Source: Faecalispora anaeroviscerum
GTDB lineage: Bacteria > Bacillota > Clostridia > Oscillospirales > Acutalibacteraceae
Reading direction: 5' to 3'
Length of the DNA stretch: 64,000 nt
Assembly: GCF_947568225.1 (NCBI RefSeq)
Contig: NZ_CANOOQ010000001.1
Location: 744,001 to 808,000 of the forward strand
In this document: positions 43,701 to 51,869 of the stretch, one piece after another
Layout: each line of letters begins with the position of its first letter
How positions within the stretch are numbered: position 1 is the stretch's first letter
Program-made: the position numbers and the translations under genes
Notes under the pieces: generated by a model
The model's input: the letters and a program-made list of their open reading frames with translations, nothing else
Told to the model about the DNA's origin: nothing
Database searches by the model: none

Positions 43701-43941
43701 CGACGTGATTCAAAGCTATGCCGGTGGAGTGCAGATTGACACCATGTTTATCGACGAGGGTTTCGGCACGCTTGATTCGGAATCACTGGATCAGGCGATC
43801 TCCGCGCTGTCGGCGCTCACAACCGGCGACCGTCTGGTAGGCATTATTTCTCATGTTCCGGAGCTTAAAGAAAAAATCGATAAAAAGATTATGATCCGAA
43901 AAAGCGTAACCGGCAGTACTGCGCTTCTGACAAGTCGTTGA
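40795..43941 (+). CDS. sbcC: Exonuclease subunit SbcC
   Basis: A 1048-aa SMC/Rad50-like ATPase. Walker A is ITGDTGAGKTTLFDAI (about 36-50); two long coiled-coil arms (about 190-510 and 545-880) flank a zinc hook GEPCPVCGSKEHPKK (about 526); the ABC signature LSGGES lies near 954, and Walker B is MFIDEGFGTLD. It opens and drives SbcD on blocked DNA ends. The gene ends only eight bases from the convergent mntP stop, with no terminator between them. Confidence 0.95.
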   Translation: MKPKHLTVSAFGPFAGKVEIPFEQFGGAGLFLITGDTGAGKTTLFDAISFALFGESSGSVRPVDSLRSDFARPEDKTYVELSFLHREQEYFLRRNPKYPRPKKSGEGFTEEPADAALTFPNGKVITGNVRVTGAVTELLGIDYKQFKQIAMIAQGEFLKLLLADHRERAEIFRRVFGTAPLEAVQLELKKREKAARIEWDDCCKAILQYTGDLLYSEEQAAKPLVQTWAAEQNLHRIDEMTALWNKMLQEDETLLEARKTQQKHVGEADAQLIAEQTCAEQINRMLRELEQALLRREELLKGEPQIRQTEQLARLAGAAAEQVLPYEKIYLSARENADRLENGIRALGERSVLLEQQLQQLESNWKKEQEAEPQRTKLAEHLTGLRSALPDYEHYNALTQQQKNLERALSQNALRLEQMIKKREALTQEREERQTLMTQSADAPVSLVKCEKEKEAAEALRTNLLQLHGMAAKLEVMESEKQNAQRNYLAAEEEYTKIHHLCEEKELLYFRQQAGVLAGRLQSGEPCPVCGSKEHPKKAEMIDGAPDEQELQHLRKQQEQATARLRETSSQAHGKEVEVQSAWQVLRQQWQHILPDIAPQEGIPALKAQIVALGMENTGRKKSLEQKYGELLQLCKNRELWAKEFDETQQLLKESEPLVQRETEEKSRLSSQTSAKQAEVSLLRKKLPCETEEELGRLILQSETRLGEMKKRLQESEAAFSKGCNELDSVRAVLQENANQLTEQKKKLEQTEQDYRKALEKNQFNEEKYRAALANQSRIEAWRNEVQSFTESQRFTEETIRRLSKETAGKNPVDVEKLALRQEELKREKSVLEEQISQISQRFHGNQRTLQRLEEALRQKEKLEHRYLVLSSLSRTANGELPERQKLAFEQYVQAAYFQMVIQEANKRMNRMTNGRFELLRKEIPEDNRSQSGLELDVMDYYTGKLRSVRSLSGGESFKASLSLALGLSDVIQSYAGGVQIDTMFIDEGFGTLDSESLDQAISALSALTTGDRLVGIISHVPELKEKIDKKIMIRKSVTGSTALLTSR

Positions 43942-43949
43942 AGGCGGGT

Positions 43950-44534
43950 TCAAGCGGAGGTAAGCAGGTGCTCGGCGAAGATCTTAATACCGATCAAAAT
44001 CAGGATGATTCCTCCGGCGATTTCGGCGCGACCGGAGAGAAGAGACCCGAATTTTCTGCCGAGGTAGACCCCCGCAAAGCAAAGTACGAAGGTGATCACA
44101 CCGATCAGCGAAACTGAAAACAGCATCAGCGCAACACTGTCAATCCCTACGGAGGAAGGCAGAATAATCCCCGTGGCCAGCGCGTCTATGCTGGTTGCCA
44201 CCGCCTGAATCAGCAGAGTTCGTTTCCCTACTGTATGGCATCTGGCCGCTGTGGAGTGCTCCCCAAAGCACGATTCCCAAATCATCTGCACGCCTAAATA
44301 GGTTAGCAGCAGTAGAGCAAGCCAATGCTCAATATGGATTAAGAGATTGGCACCCGCCGTCCCCAAGGCCCAGCCAAGGCAGGGCATAAACGCCTGAAAA
44401 ATGCCAAAGGTCAGGCCAACCTTAAAGGCAAATCCGGGTGTTACCTTTCGTACGGCGGTTCCGTTTGCGATGGAGGCTGCCAGCGCATCCATGGAAAGAC
44501 CGACAGCAATTCCCACAAGGGAGATATAATCCAT
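43950..44534 (-). CDS. mntP: Manganese efflux pump MntP
   Basis: A 194-aa membrane protein with six helices. The paired motifs GLSMDALAASIANG near the N terminus and ATSIDALATGI in the second half carry the conserved Asp residues of the MntP (DUF204) family, which exports Mn2+. No yybP-ykoY-type manganese riboswitch is recognisable in the 90 bases upstream. Confidence 0.92.
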   Translation of the reverse strand: MDYISLVGIAVGLSMDALAASIANGTAVRKVTPGFAFKVGLTFGIFQAFMPCLGWALGTAGANLLIHIEHWLALLLLTYLGVQMIWESCFGEHSTAARCHTVGKRTLLIQAVATSIDALATGIILPSSVGIDSVALMLFSVSLIGVITFVLCFAGVYLGRKFGSLLSGRAEIAGGIILILIGIKIFAEHLLTSA

Positions 44535-44621
44535 ACGCAGCTTCCCTTCGTGTTCATTTTGATTCTGCTTCTTAAAAGAATATATTGGGGAACGACCGAA
44601 AATATGAGAGCTTTTACAGAG

Positions 44622-44667
44622 ACAATAGCGGGGAAGAACAGAAATTTTTGTTCTTCCCCGCTATTGT
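44622..44667. terminator. Bidirectional-looking terminator
   Basis: A perfect 19-bp stem (44622-44640 with 44649-44667) with an 8-base loop, directly abutting the stop codon of the next minus-strand gene. Confidence 0.8.
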
Positions 44668-44885
44668 TATTTAATATTGAAGTCTACCCAGTCCTTGGCT
44701 TCTTTTACATTTTCGTCAGATGGCATGGCCGCTTTCGTTTTGCGGTAGCGTCTGTCCGGATAGGTAATGGGAATGGTAATCTTATTTGTATCATCCCGTT
44801 CCGGCCCGGGACCGGTCACTTTTGCGGCAGAGTTCAGCCGTTCACGCCGGCCAAGCTCCTCTTTGTCTTTTCTGTGAAATAGCAT
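44667..44885 (-). CDS. Small basic/acidic mixed protein, unknown
   Basis: A 72-aa highly charged protein (MLFHRKDKEELGRRERLNSA at the start; ITYPDRRYRKTKAAMP in the middle). GGAGGTG lies eight bases before the ATG. No membrane segment, no Cys, no family recognised. Its own terminator and ribosome site support a real gene. Confidence 0.68.
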   Translation of the reverse strand: MLFHRKDKEELGRRERLNSAAKVTGPGPERDDTNKITIPITYPDRRYRKTKAAMPSDENVKEAKDWVDFNIK

Positions 44886-45102
44886 GCATCACACCTCCGC
44901 AATTATTGTGCGACATCACATCGAAAAAATACGCACTTTCATTTGCTACCAGAGTGAAAACATGATAAAATAGACGCAATGCATTTGTTTTATCTAAATA
45001 AAAAATAGTATTTTTTTATTCAATTGGTGCTTTGCACCTAGAATAGTAAATTGCAAAATTCGAACCGGCATTTTGTCCGGGATGGCAAAGAGGGCAGAGC
45101 TT

Positions 45103-45741
45103 ATGATCAGTATTCTGGACTATGGGGCGGGTAATTTAAAAAGCGTCGTCAACGCGTTTCGCTTTATCGGTGCGGAGGTGGAAATCACCCGCGATGCCGA
45201 TCGGCTGATGCAGGCACAGGCAGCTGTTTTGCCGGGAGTCGGCTCCTTTGGAGATGCCGCGGCATCCTTGGAGCAATCCGGGCTGTGGCAGCCGGCACTT
45301 GATTTTATCGCGAGTGGACGACCGTTTTTGGGTATTTGCCTTGGAATGCAGCTGTTATTTGAAGAGAGCGAAGAATCCCCGGGGGTGAAGGGGCTTTCTG
45401 TATTTCCCGGGAAAATTTGCCGGATTCCGGACGGTGAGGGGTTGAAAATTCCACATATCGGTTGGAATTCCCTGACACTTGACCAAAAAAACGGCATGTT
45501 CAGCCAAGTGCCGGATCAATCTTACGTTTATTTTGTCCACTCCTATTACCTGCACTCGCCTGTACGAAAAATCGTGTCTTCACGCACGCAGTACGGCGTT
45601 ACAATTGATGCCTCAGTGCAATCCGGGAATGTTTTTGCTACCCAGTTCCATCCCGAAAAAAGCGGACAGGCCGGTCTTCAAATGCTAAGAAATTTTGCGC
45701 AAATGGCGAAAACCGGTCAGGAAGGGAGAGAAATCTGCTGA
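45103..45741 (+). CDS. hisH: Imidazole glycerol phosphate synthase, glutaminase subunit HisH
   Basis: A 212-aa class I glutamine amidotransferase that feeds ammonia to HisF in histidine synthesis. The nucleophile Cys is in LGICLGMQLLFE (about residue 80), and the His-Glu pair in FHPEKSG near 187. The start is ATG 45103 (MISILDYGAGN), with AGAGGGCAGAG upstream. The stop overlaps the HisF start (TGATG). No other his gene is in the window. Confidence 0.95.
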   Translation: MISILDYGAGNLKSVVNAFRFIGAEVEITRDADRLMQAQAAVLPGVGSFGDAAASLEQSGLWQPALDFIASGRPFLGICLGMQLLFEESEESPGVKGLSVFPGKICRIPDGEGLKIPHIGWNSLTLDQKNGMFSQVPDQSYVYFVHSYYLHSPVRKIVSSRTQYGVTIDASVQSGNVFATQFHPEKSGQAGLQMLRNFAQMAKTGQEGREIC

Positions 45742-46499
45742 TGTATGCGAAACGAATCATCCCGTGTTTGGATGTCAATAACGGGCGCGTGGTCAAGGGA
45801 ACGAATTTTGTTAATTTGCGCGATGCGGGCGACCCGGTGGAAGCTGCGGTACAGTATGATAAGCAGGGCGCGGACGAGCTGGTGTTTTTGGATATTACCG
45901 CAACCGTGCAGGCGCGCGGAACGATTGTAGAGCTGGTGCAGCGTGTCGCGGAGCGCATTTTCATTCCGTTTACGGTAGGCGGCGGCATTCGCTCGGTGGA
46001 AGATTTCACCCAGCTGCTGCGCGCGGGGGCAGATAAGGTTTCGGTCAATTCCGCGGCGGTGCGCAATCCGTCGCTGATCAGTGAGGCTGCTCAAAAATTC
46101 GGAAGCCAGTGTGTAGTATGTGCTATCGACGCCAAGCGTGCATCCTCCGGCGGCTGGACGGTTTACCTAAACGGCGGCCGAATCGATACGGGTCTGGACG
46201 CCGTGGAGTGGGCAAAAAAAGCGGTCTCCTTCGGTGCGGGGGAAATCCTGCTGACGAGCATGGACTGCGACGGAACAAAGGATGGGTACGATCTGGAGCT
46301 GACCGCCGCGATTTCTGAGCAGGTGGGCGTTCCGGTGATCGCCTCCGGCGGGGCCGGCAGTCTGAAGGATTTTTACGACGCGTTTACCGCGGGAAAGGCC
46401 GATGCTGTTTTGGCAGCTTCGCTGTTCCATTTCGGAGAGATCACCATCCCGGAGCTGAAAAAATATTTAAAAGAAAAACAGATTCCTGTCCGTTTGTAA
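45741..46499 (+). CDS. hisF: Imidazole glycerol phosphate synthase, cyclase subunit HisF
   Basis: A 252-aa TIM-barrel cyclase. The catalytic Asp residues are in IPCLDVNNGRVVKG (Asp 11) and TSMDCDGTKDGYD; phosphate-binding loops VGGGIRS and ASGGAGS are in place. It is translationally coupled to HisH and ends at a strong terminator. Confidence 0.96.
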   Translation: MYAKRIIPCLDVNNGRVVKGTNFVNLRDAGDPVEAAVQYDKQGADELVFLDITATVQARGTIVELVQRVAERIFIPFTVGGGIRSVEDFTQLLRAGADKVSVNSAAVRNPSLISEAAQKFGSQCVVCAIDAKRASSGGWTVYLNGGRIDTGLDAVEWAKKAVSFGAGEILLTSMDCDGTKDGYDLELTAAISEQVGVPVIASGGAGSLKDFYDAFTAGKADAVLAASLFHFGEITIPELKKYLKEKQIPVRL

Positions 46500-46513
46500 T
46501 CGACGGGTGCTTT

Positions 46514-46551
46514 GAAGCGGATTCCGGGGAACCGGAATCCGCTTCTTTTTC
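46514..46551 (+). terminator. Rho-independent terminator after hisF
   Basis: GAAGCGGATTCCGG pairs perfectly with CCGGAATCCGCTTC around GGAA, followed by TTTTT. Confidence 0.9.
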
Positions 46552-46720
46552 CGATTATTTCTCGCTTTATGGATAGATTTGCCGGACACGGCATAAGAAT
46601 TACCAAGTTCTGTTCCTCTGCCCAAACCGGTCAAACTGCGCGTGCCGGGGGAATGGAGTAAGTTCGGTTTATTCTGAAAAAACCGGGATACCGGTTTTCT
46701 ATGCTGGAGGTGTAGGAAAG

Positions 46721-47860
46721 GTGAATTGGAAAAAACAAACAATTTCTGTGCTGTTATCCGTCTGTGTCCTGATTTTCGCCACTGCTCCCGCGATGGCGAT
46801 TTCGAACGAAGAGGTGAAGGCCCCCGCGGCAATTCTGATGGAAGCAAAAACCGGTAAGGTCCTGTACGAAAAGAATTCCCATGAAAAACGTCCGGCTGCT
46901 TCCATTACCAAGGTCATGACACTCCTGCTAGTTATGGAGGCGATCGATTCCGGTAAAATTGCGCTGACCGATACGGTCACTGCAAGTGCCCACGCGGCCT
47001 CTATGGGCGGGTCGGATATTTGGCTGCAGCAGGGGGAAACCATGTCTGTCAATGATCTGATTAAGGCCACTGTAATTATGAGCGCGAACGACGCCGCTGT
47101 GGCTCTTGCGGAGCATGTGGCGGGCACCGAGGATGATTTTTTGGGCATGATGAACGCAAAAGCCAAGGAGCTTGGCATGGAAGACACCACCTTTAAGAAC
47201 TGCAACGGATTGGATGAAGACGGTCACCTGACCTCGGCAAACGATGTTGCGCTGATGTCTGCGGAGCTGCTCAAGCACCCTAAAATCACGGAGTATACCC
47301 TCACGTGGATCGACCATGTGCGCGACGGCAAGACACAGCTGGTCAACACCAACAAACTGATCAAAACCTATAAGGGAATCACGGGCCTGAAAACGGGAAC
47401 GACGGGGAAAGCGGGCAGCTGTATCAGTGCTTCCGCAACCAGAGGCTCAGTCAATCTGATCGCGGTCATTCTGGGCAGTTCCTCTACCGACGATCGGTTT
47501 TCCTCGGCGGCAAAGCTGTTGGATTACGGATTTGCGAATTGGTCGATGGCCACCCCGGAAAAGCCCGAGCTGCAGCAGGTTCCGGTCAGTAACGGCATGC
47601 GGTCTTCGGTGGAGCCTGAAACAACCGATAATCCCGCCCTGTTGGTACCAAAGGGCAAGGAATCCGAGGTAGCCAGCCAGATCGTGGTGGCAGATTCCCT
47701 GGAGGCCCCTGTGGAGGCCGGGCAGATTATTGGGAAAATTACGTATAAGCTGGGGGATGAAACCCTTCTGGAAACCGACATCCACGCCAAAACGGCGGTG
47801 GAAAAAATCACGTTCTTCTCCGTATTCCGCCTGCTTTGCATGGGGATGATCTCCTTCTGA
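46721..47860 (+). CDS. D-alanyl-D-alanine carboxypeptidase (S11, DacF/DacB type)
   Basis: A 379-aa low-molecular-weight penicillin-binding protein with a signal peptide (about 1-27). The three serine-transferase motifs are SITK (in RPAASITKVMT), SAND and KTGTTGKAG; a C-terminal beta domain follows, ending in a hydrophobic stretch that may be an amphipathic anchor. Start is GTG 46721 with GGAGGTG upstream. It is the first of two such paralogues in the window, the other at 57949. Confidence 0.92.
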   Translation: MNWKKQTISVLLSVCVLIFATAPAMAISNEEVKAPAAILMEAKTGKVLYEKNSHEKRPAASITKVMTLLLVMEAIDSGKIALTDTVTASAHAASMGGSDIWLQQGETMSVNDLIKATVIMSANDAAVALAEHVAGTEDDFLGMMNAKAKELGMEDTTFKNCNGLDEDGHLTSANDVALMSAELLKHPKITEYTLTWIDHVRDGKTQLVNTNKLIKTYKGITGLKTGTTGKAGSCISASATRGSVNLIAVILGSSSTDDRFSSAAKLLDYGFANWSMATPEKPELQQVPVSNGMRSSVEPETTDNPALLVPKGKESEVASQIVVADSLEAPVEAGQIIGKITYKLGDETLLETDIHAKTAVEKITFFSVFRLLCMGMISF

Positions 47861-47907
47861 TTGGTAAATTCCACCGAAATTATTCGTAAATTCTTGCGGC
47901 CGCCGCC

Positions 47908-47936
47908 TTGCAAATAATGCTAAGATATTGTAAAAT
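47908..47936 (+). promoter_or_regulatory. Promoter of pgi
   Basis: TTGCAA (47908-47913), 17-base spacer, TAAAAT (47931-47936). Confidence 0.7.
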
Positions 47937-47975
47937 AAACAAAAGGATTCAGAAAATGACAGGAGGTTAGCATTC

Positions 47976-49316
47976 ATGTCTGTGAAGCTTGACGCACAGC
48001 ATCTGTCCGGTTTTATGAATTCAGGCGAACTGGAAGCAATCGAACCTCAGGTAAAGCTTGCACACGAGCTGCTTCATTCTAGAAGCGGCCCTGGCAGCGA
48101 TTATCTTGGCTGGTTGGATTTGCCCGGCGAGTACGATAAGGAAGAATTTTCACGCATTCAGTCAGCGGCGGCGAAAATCCGTTCGAATACCGATGTTTTT
48201 GTTGTCATTGGAATCGGCGGTTCTTACCTTGGTGCGCGCGCTGCGATTGAATTTTTAAAATCCCCATACTATAATTCGATGAAAAAAGACACGCCGGATA
48301 TTTATTTTGCCGGCAACAGCATCAGCTCCAGTGCACTGGCTGAGCTTCTTTCCATCTGTGAAGGGAAAGATGTATCCATTAACATGATCTCGAAATCCGG
48401 TACGACAACCGAACCGGCCATCGCGTTTCGTGTATTCCGGGAGTTGTTGGAGAAGAAGTATGGCAAGCAGGCTGCCTGCGAAAGAATCTATTGCACCACA
48501 GACCGTGCGCGAGGAACCCTGAAAAAGCTGGCAGATCAGGAAGGGTACGAAACCTTTGTGGTACCCGACGATGTTGGCGGGCGGTATTCTGTGCTTACCG
48601 CTGTGGGACTTCTCCCGATTGCGGTTAGCGGAGCCGATCTTACTCAGCTGATGCAGGGTGCTTTACAGGCAAGAGACGAGTATTCGAATCCTGATTTACA
48701 ACAAAATCCATGTTATCAATACGCAGCCATTCGCAATCTGCTGTACCGAAAGGGAAAAACGGTCGAACTCTTAGCCAGCTATGAGCCTTGCTTTACCATG
48801 ATGTGCGAGTGGTGGAAGCAGCTTTATGGCGAAAGTGAAGGAAAGGATCAAAAAGGTCTGTTCCCGGCTTCCGTTATTTTTTCGACCGATCTGCATTCCA
48901 TGGGCCAGTATGTACAGGACGGCCGCCGGCTTCTAATTGAAACGGTAGTTCTGTTCGAGCAGGCCAAACAGGAGATTACGCTTGGCAACGACCCGGAGAA
49001 TGTGGATGGGCTGAATTTCCTTCAGGGGAAATCTATGGCCTATATCAACGAAAAGGCCTTTGAAGGAACCGTTCTGGCGCACGTGGACGGCGGTGTTCCC
49101 AACATTGTGCTGCGGGTAGCAGATTTTTCTGAAAAATCGCTCGGCGAGCTGATCTATTTCTTCGAAAAAGCCTGTGCGATTTCCGGCTATCTGCTGGGGG
49201 TCAATCCGTTTGACCAGCCTGGCGTAGAAAGCTACAAGAAAAACATGTTTGCTTTATTGGGCAAGCCCGGGTATGAGGCCGAGAAGGCTGCTTTGCAGGC
49301 CCGTCTGAAACATTGA
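47976..49316 (+). CDS. pgi: Glucose-6-phosphate isomerase
   Basis: A 446-aa glycolytic enzyme interconverting glucose 6-phosphate and fructose 6-phosphate. Two SIS domains are present, with VIGIGGSYLGARAAIEFL, MISKSGTTTEPAIAFR binding phosphate, and FEKACAISGYLLGVNPFDQPGVE at the C-terminal active-site region. Length is typical of the short Firmicute form. ACAGGAGG lies eight bases before ATG 47976. Confidence 0.96.
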   Translation: MSVKLDAQHLSGFMNSGELEAIEPQVKLAHELLHSRSGPGSDYLGWLDLPGEYDKEEFSRIQSAAAKIRSNTDVFVVIGIGGSYLGARAAIEFLKSPYYNSMKKDTPDIYFAGNSISSSALAELLSICEGKDVSINMISKSGTTTEPAIAFRVFRELLEKKYGKQAACERIYCTTDRARGTLKKLADQEGYETFVVPDDVGGRYSVLTAVGLLPIAVSGADLTQLMQGALQARDEYSNPDLQQNPCYQYAAIRNLLYRKGKTVELLASYEPCFTMMCEWWKQLYGESEGKDQKGLFPASVIFSTDLHSMGQYVQDGRRLLIETVVLFEQAKQEITLGNDPENVDGLNFLQGKSMAYINEKAFEGTVLAHVDGGVPNIVLRVADFSEKSLGELIYFFEKACAISGYLLGVNPFDQPGVESYKKNMFALLGKPGYEAEKAALQARLKH

Positions 49317-49388
49317 TAGATTCTATGTTTTCAGGATTGAAATCCGCATTTTGCGGAAATACTAAAAAATAGCAGGAGGAGTTTTGAT

Positions 49389-49805
49389 ATGGTCACTCTC
49401 ATCATCGGTAAAAAAGGTTCCGGAAAGACAAAAAAACTGATTGAAATGGCGAATGCTGCAGTCAAAAAATCGGATGGCAACGTGGTGGTAATTGAAAAGG
49501 GGTTAAAGCTCACTTACGACATTTCCCACAGAGCCAGACTGGTTGACATCGACGCTTATGGGGTGCAGGGCATGGATGGTCTGTACGGCTTCATCAGCGG
49601 CATCTGCGCTGGAAACTATGATGTGACCGATCTCTTTATCGATTCCACGTTCAAAATCATCGGTTCCGACACTGCGGTTCTGAGTTCTCTCGTTGAGAAA
49701 GCAAATGCTCTGTCTGAACTGGCCAATACCAAAATCCTTCTTTCCGTTTCTCTTGATCAGAACGAGCTTCCTGAGGGCATAAAGGCGGAGATCGCCGAGA
49801 TCTGA
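49389..49805 (+). CDS. Small P-loop ATP-binding protein
   Basis: A 138-aa protein beginning with a Walker A loop (IIGKKGSGKTKKL, residues 5-17). FIDSTFKI is a plausible Walker B region and ILLSVSLDQNELP a later strand. It is too short to contain more than the minimal P-loop core. AGGAGG lies upstream. Its cellular role is unknown; genes of this type are conserved in clostridia in my recollection, but I assign no name. Confidence 0.75.
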   Translation: MVTLIIGKKGSGKTKKLIEMANAAVKKSDGNVVVIEKGLKLTYDISHRARLVDIDAYGVQGMDGLYGFISGICAGNYDVTDLFIDSTFKIIGSDTAVLSSLVEKANALSELANTKILLSVSLDQNELPEGIKAEIAEI

Positions 49806-49858
49806 TTTGGCTTTTGCTTTCAATCATAGTTTAGAATGTCAGTATTTGTAAAGGTAGA

Positions 49859-49894
49859 GCTGCTGGCAGTTTTTTACTGCCGGCAGCGCTTTTG
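49859..49894 (+). terminator. Rho-independent terminator
   Basis: GCTGCTGGCAG pairs with CTGCCGGCAGC (one wobble) around TTTTTTA, followed by GCTTTTG. Confidence 0.7.
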
Positions 49895-49923
49895 TGCAAA
49901 AAGACAGCGAGGAGATCATCTGT

Positions 49924-50667
49924 ATGTCGTTTAGAAATCTGCCGGAAGCCAAGCGAGAGGAAAACGGGATTACCTATTTTTTGCGTGACCCCGTAACGGT
50001 GAACGGTCAGGAGCACCAGCGGTATGCGGTTCAGACGCATTTTGTGGAGCGCGGCGAATCGTATGTGGAGCTGGTAAGAAAGTACGTTTTGCCCTTATAT
50101 CAGCCCGGAGATATTCTGTCCATGAGTGAGAAGATCATTTCCATGTGCCAGAACAATGTGGTAGAGAAGAAGGATGTAAAAATCGGCTTTTGGGCGCGTT
50201 TTTTATCTAAGTTTGCTTCTTCGAATAATCACGGAATTGCCATGGACGAGCCGTATAAGCTTCAGCTGGCGATTAATCTGGCGGGCCTGCCTAGAATCCT
50301 TTTGGCTGCATTCTGTTCCGCAGTCACAAAGCTGTTTGGAATGCACGGTGTGTTTTATAAGATTGCCGGACATGGAATTGATGGAATTGATGGATTCTAT
50401 ATGGGTTCTTCCTTCGAGCTGTACCATGATCTGGCGTTGCTGAACCCAAAGGAACCGGTAAAGGTCTGTAACGACATCCAGCAGGAGCTTGGGATAGACT
50501 GTCTCTTGGTAGATGCCAACGACCTGAGCGTTGTCATCTTCGGTAAATCCGATACTCTGGCTCCGGTGCAGGATGAGGATTTGATCGCGATGATCAAAGA
50601 CAACCCTGCAGGACAATCGGATGAGCTGACTCCGCTGATTTTGATAAAAAAAGCAGATTTATCCTGA
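49924..50667 (+). CDS. CofE-like (F420-0:gamma-glutamyl ligase family) protein
   Basis: A 247-aa protein resembling coenzyme F420-0:L-glutamate ligase: YQPGDILSMSEKIISMCQNNVV is the nucleotide-binding region and the GIDGIDGFYMGSSF and VDANDLSVVIFGKSD stretches are shared. Clostridia generally lack F420, and no F420 gene lies in this window, so a different gamma-glutamyl transfer or another acceptor is likely. Start ATG 49924 has GAGGAGA upstream. It precedes the yceD promoter and may form part of the same transcription unit only by readthrough. Confidence 0.8.
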   Translation: MSFRNLPEAKREENGITYFLRDPVTVNGQEHQRYAVQTHFVERGESYVELVRKYVLPLYQPGDILSMSEKIISMCQNNVVEKKDVKIGFWARFLSKFASSNNHGIAMDEPYKLQLAINLAGLPRILLAAFCSAVTKLFGMHGVFYKIAGHGIDGIDGFYMGSSFELYHDLALLNPKEPVKVCNDIQQELGIDCLLVDANDLSVVIFGKSDTLAPVQDEDLIAMIKDNPAGQSDELTPLILIKKADLS

Positions 50668-50674
50668 TTTATTG

Positions 50675-50703
50675 TTGACAAAAGAGAAGCAAGTCGATAT
50701 AAT
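50675..50703 (+). promoter_or_regulatory. Consensus sigma-A promoter of yceD-rpmF
   Basis: Perfect TTGACA (50675-50680) and perfect TATAAT (50698-50703) with a 17-base spacer, one of the strongest promoters in the window. Confidence 0.9.
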
Positions 50704-50731
50704 AGCATATTGTAGTGTCGAGGTAAATGAT

Positions 50732-51226
50732 ATGATTATTGAACTGAAAAAGATCATGCTAAGTGACGGTGAAATTCTCCCGTTTTCTTATGAAATGTCT
50801 TTCTCCTCTACCACTGTAAACGGTTTTCATCCGTTTGTTTCTCCCGTTGCGGTAACAGGAACGGTTCGAAGTCATGCGGGCTCCGCAAAGTTGGATGCCC
50901 GGGTTTCCTTTGATTTTGAAATTCCCTGCGATCGCTGCACAACGGAATTCCGTACTCACTATGATCTTTCTTTTTCACATATTGTGGTGTCCTCTTTAAC
51001 AGATGAGGGCAGCGACCTGTATATCGTCGCAGAGAATCATCGTTTGGATTTGGATACGCTGCTGCGGGAGGATGTTTTGTTGGAACTGCCCACCAGATTC
51101 TTGTGTTCACCAGATTGCAAGGGCCTTTGCTCGCAATGTGGACAAAACCTGAATCAGGGGATGTGCCAATGTGTTTCCCGGCAGACAGATCCTCGTTTGG
51201 CGGTTCTGAAACAGCTGATAGATTAA
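50732..51226 (+). CDS. YceD/DUF177 family protein
   Basis: A 164-aa protein of the DUF177 family, linked to rRNA or L32 metabolism and almost always encoded before rpmF. The metal-binding-type CDRCTTEF lies near residue 69 and CSPDCKGLCSQCGQNLNQGMC near the C terminus. Start ATG 50732 has CGAGGTAA upstream. Confidence 0.93.
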   Translation: MIIELKKIMLSDGEILPFSYEMSFSSTTVNGFHPFVSPVAVTGTVRSHAGSAKLDARVSFDFEIPCDRCTTEFRTHYDLSFSHIVVSSLTDEGSDLYIVAENHRLDLDTLLREDVLLELPTRFLCSPDCKGLCSQCGQNLNQGMCQCVSRQTDPRLAVLKQLID

Positions 51227-51253
51227 TTTTAAAGATATAAGGAGGTGCTGATA

Positions 51254-51436
51254 ATGGCGGTACCAAAGAGAAAATTATCCAGCGCAAGACAGAATAAGAG
51301 ACGTTCCAATGTTTGGAAGCTGAGCGCCCCCGCTCTGGCAAGATGTCCGAAGTGCGGTGAGTATAAACTGGCTCACAGAGTTTGCGGCAGCTGCGGTTAC
51401 TATAACGGCAGAGATGTTTTGAAAAAAGAAGCTTGA
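51254..51436 (+). CDS. rpmF: 50S ribosomal protein L32
   Basis: A 60-aa ribosomal protein opening MAVPKRKLSSARQNKRRSN, with the zinc ribbon CPKCGEY...CGSCGYY (the C+ type with four Cys). AAGGAGGTG lies seven bases before the ATG. Follows yceD by 27 bases. Confidence 0.97.
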   Translation: MAVPKRKLSSARQNKRRSNVWKLSAPALARCPKCGEYKLAHRVCGSCGYYNGRDVLKKEA

Positions 51437-51459
51437 TTTCTTTTTTTATTTTCGCAGAG

Positions 51460-51493
51460 AACAGAGAAGGAGCGATCCTTCTCTGTTTTTTCT
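51460..51493 (+). terminator. Rho-independent terminator after rpmF
   Basis: AACAGAGAAGGA pairs with TCCTTCTCTGTT around GCGA, followed by a T run. Confidence 0.9.
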
Positions 51494-51869
51494 TGACTGA
51501 AAATCAATTGTATTCGCTAAGATCATAAGCGAATACAGATTCTGCGAGATGGTTTTTGTGAAAAAAATCAAGACGAAAATTTTCTGCACAAAACAAGCAA
51601 AGCGTTTGTGTTTTTATTGTGGAATTACTTGACGAATCGCCAATTAAATGCCATAATCAAACGTATTAAAAGGCAGATACTCCAAATCGTTTTGGGGTAA
51701 AATAAAACGGTTGAATTCCAGTTCCGCGTGGCAGAAGGGCTTATGTACAAATATAGAATTTGCAAACGAAGTACATCCGGATTGCATTTATTATGCGGCT
51801 TTTATGCGGTGCTACCTAAAAACGATTTTGATGAGGGCTGTGTAATGCAGCGGTAGGAGGAAGTATAAT
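51494..51869 (+). other. Intergenic region and long leader of der
   Basis: No gene seen. It holds the der promoter (51629-51657) and then a leader of about 200 bases before the TTG start of der. The leader has no obvious long hairpin or T run and I recognise no riboswitch in it, but its length is unusual for a housekeeping GTPase. Confidence 0.45.
51629..51657 (+). promoter_or_regulatory. Promoter of der-plsY
   Basis: TTGACG (51629-51634), 17-base spacer, CATAAT (51652-51657). Confidence 0.7.

Noticed and set aside
44535..44600. Possible manganese riboswitch ahead of mntP
   Set aside because: The region is too short and has none of the conserved bases of the yybP-ykoY class.
50855..50880. 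GGTTCGAAGTC, similar to a tRNA T-loop
   Set aside because: It is within the yceD coding sequence, and no acceptor or anticodon stems can be paired around it.
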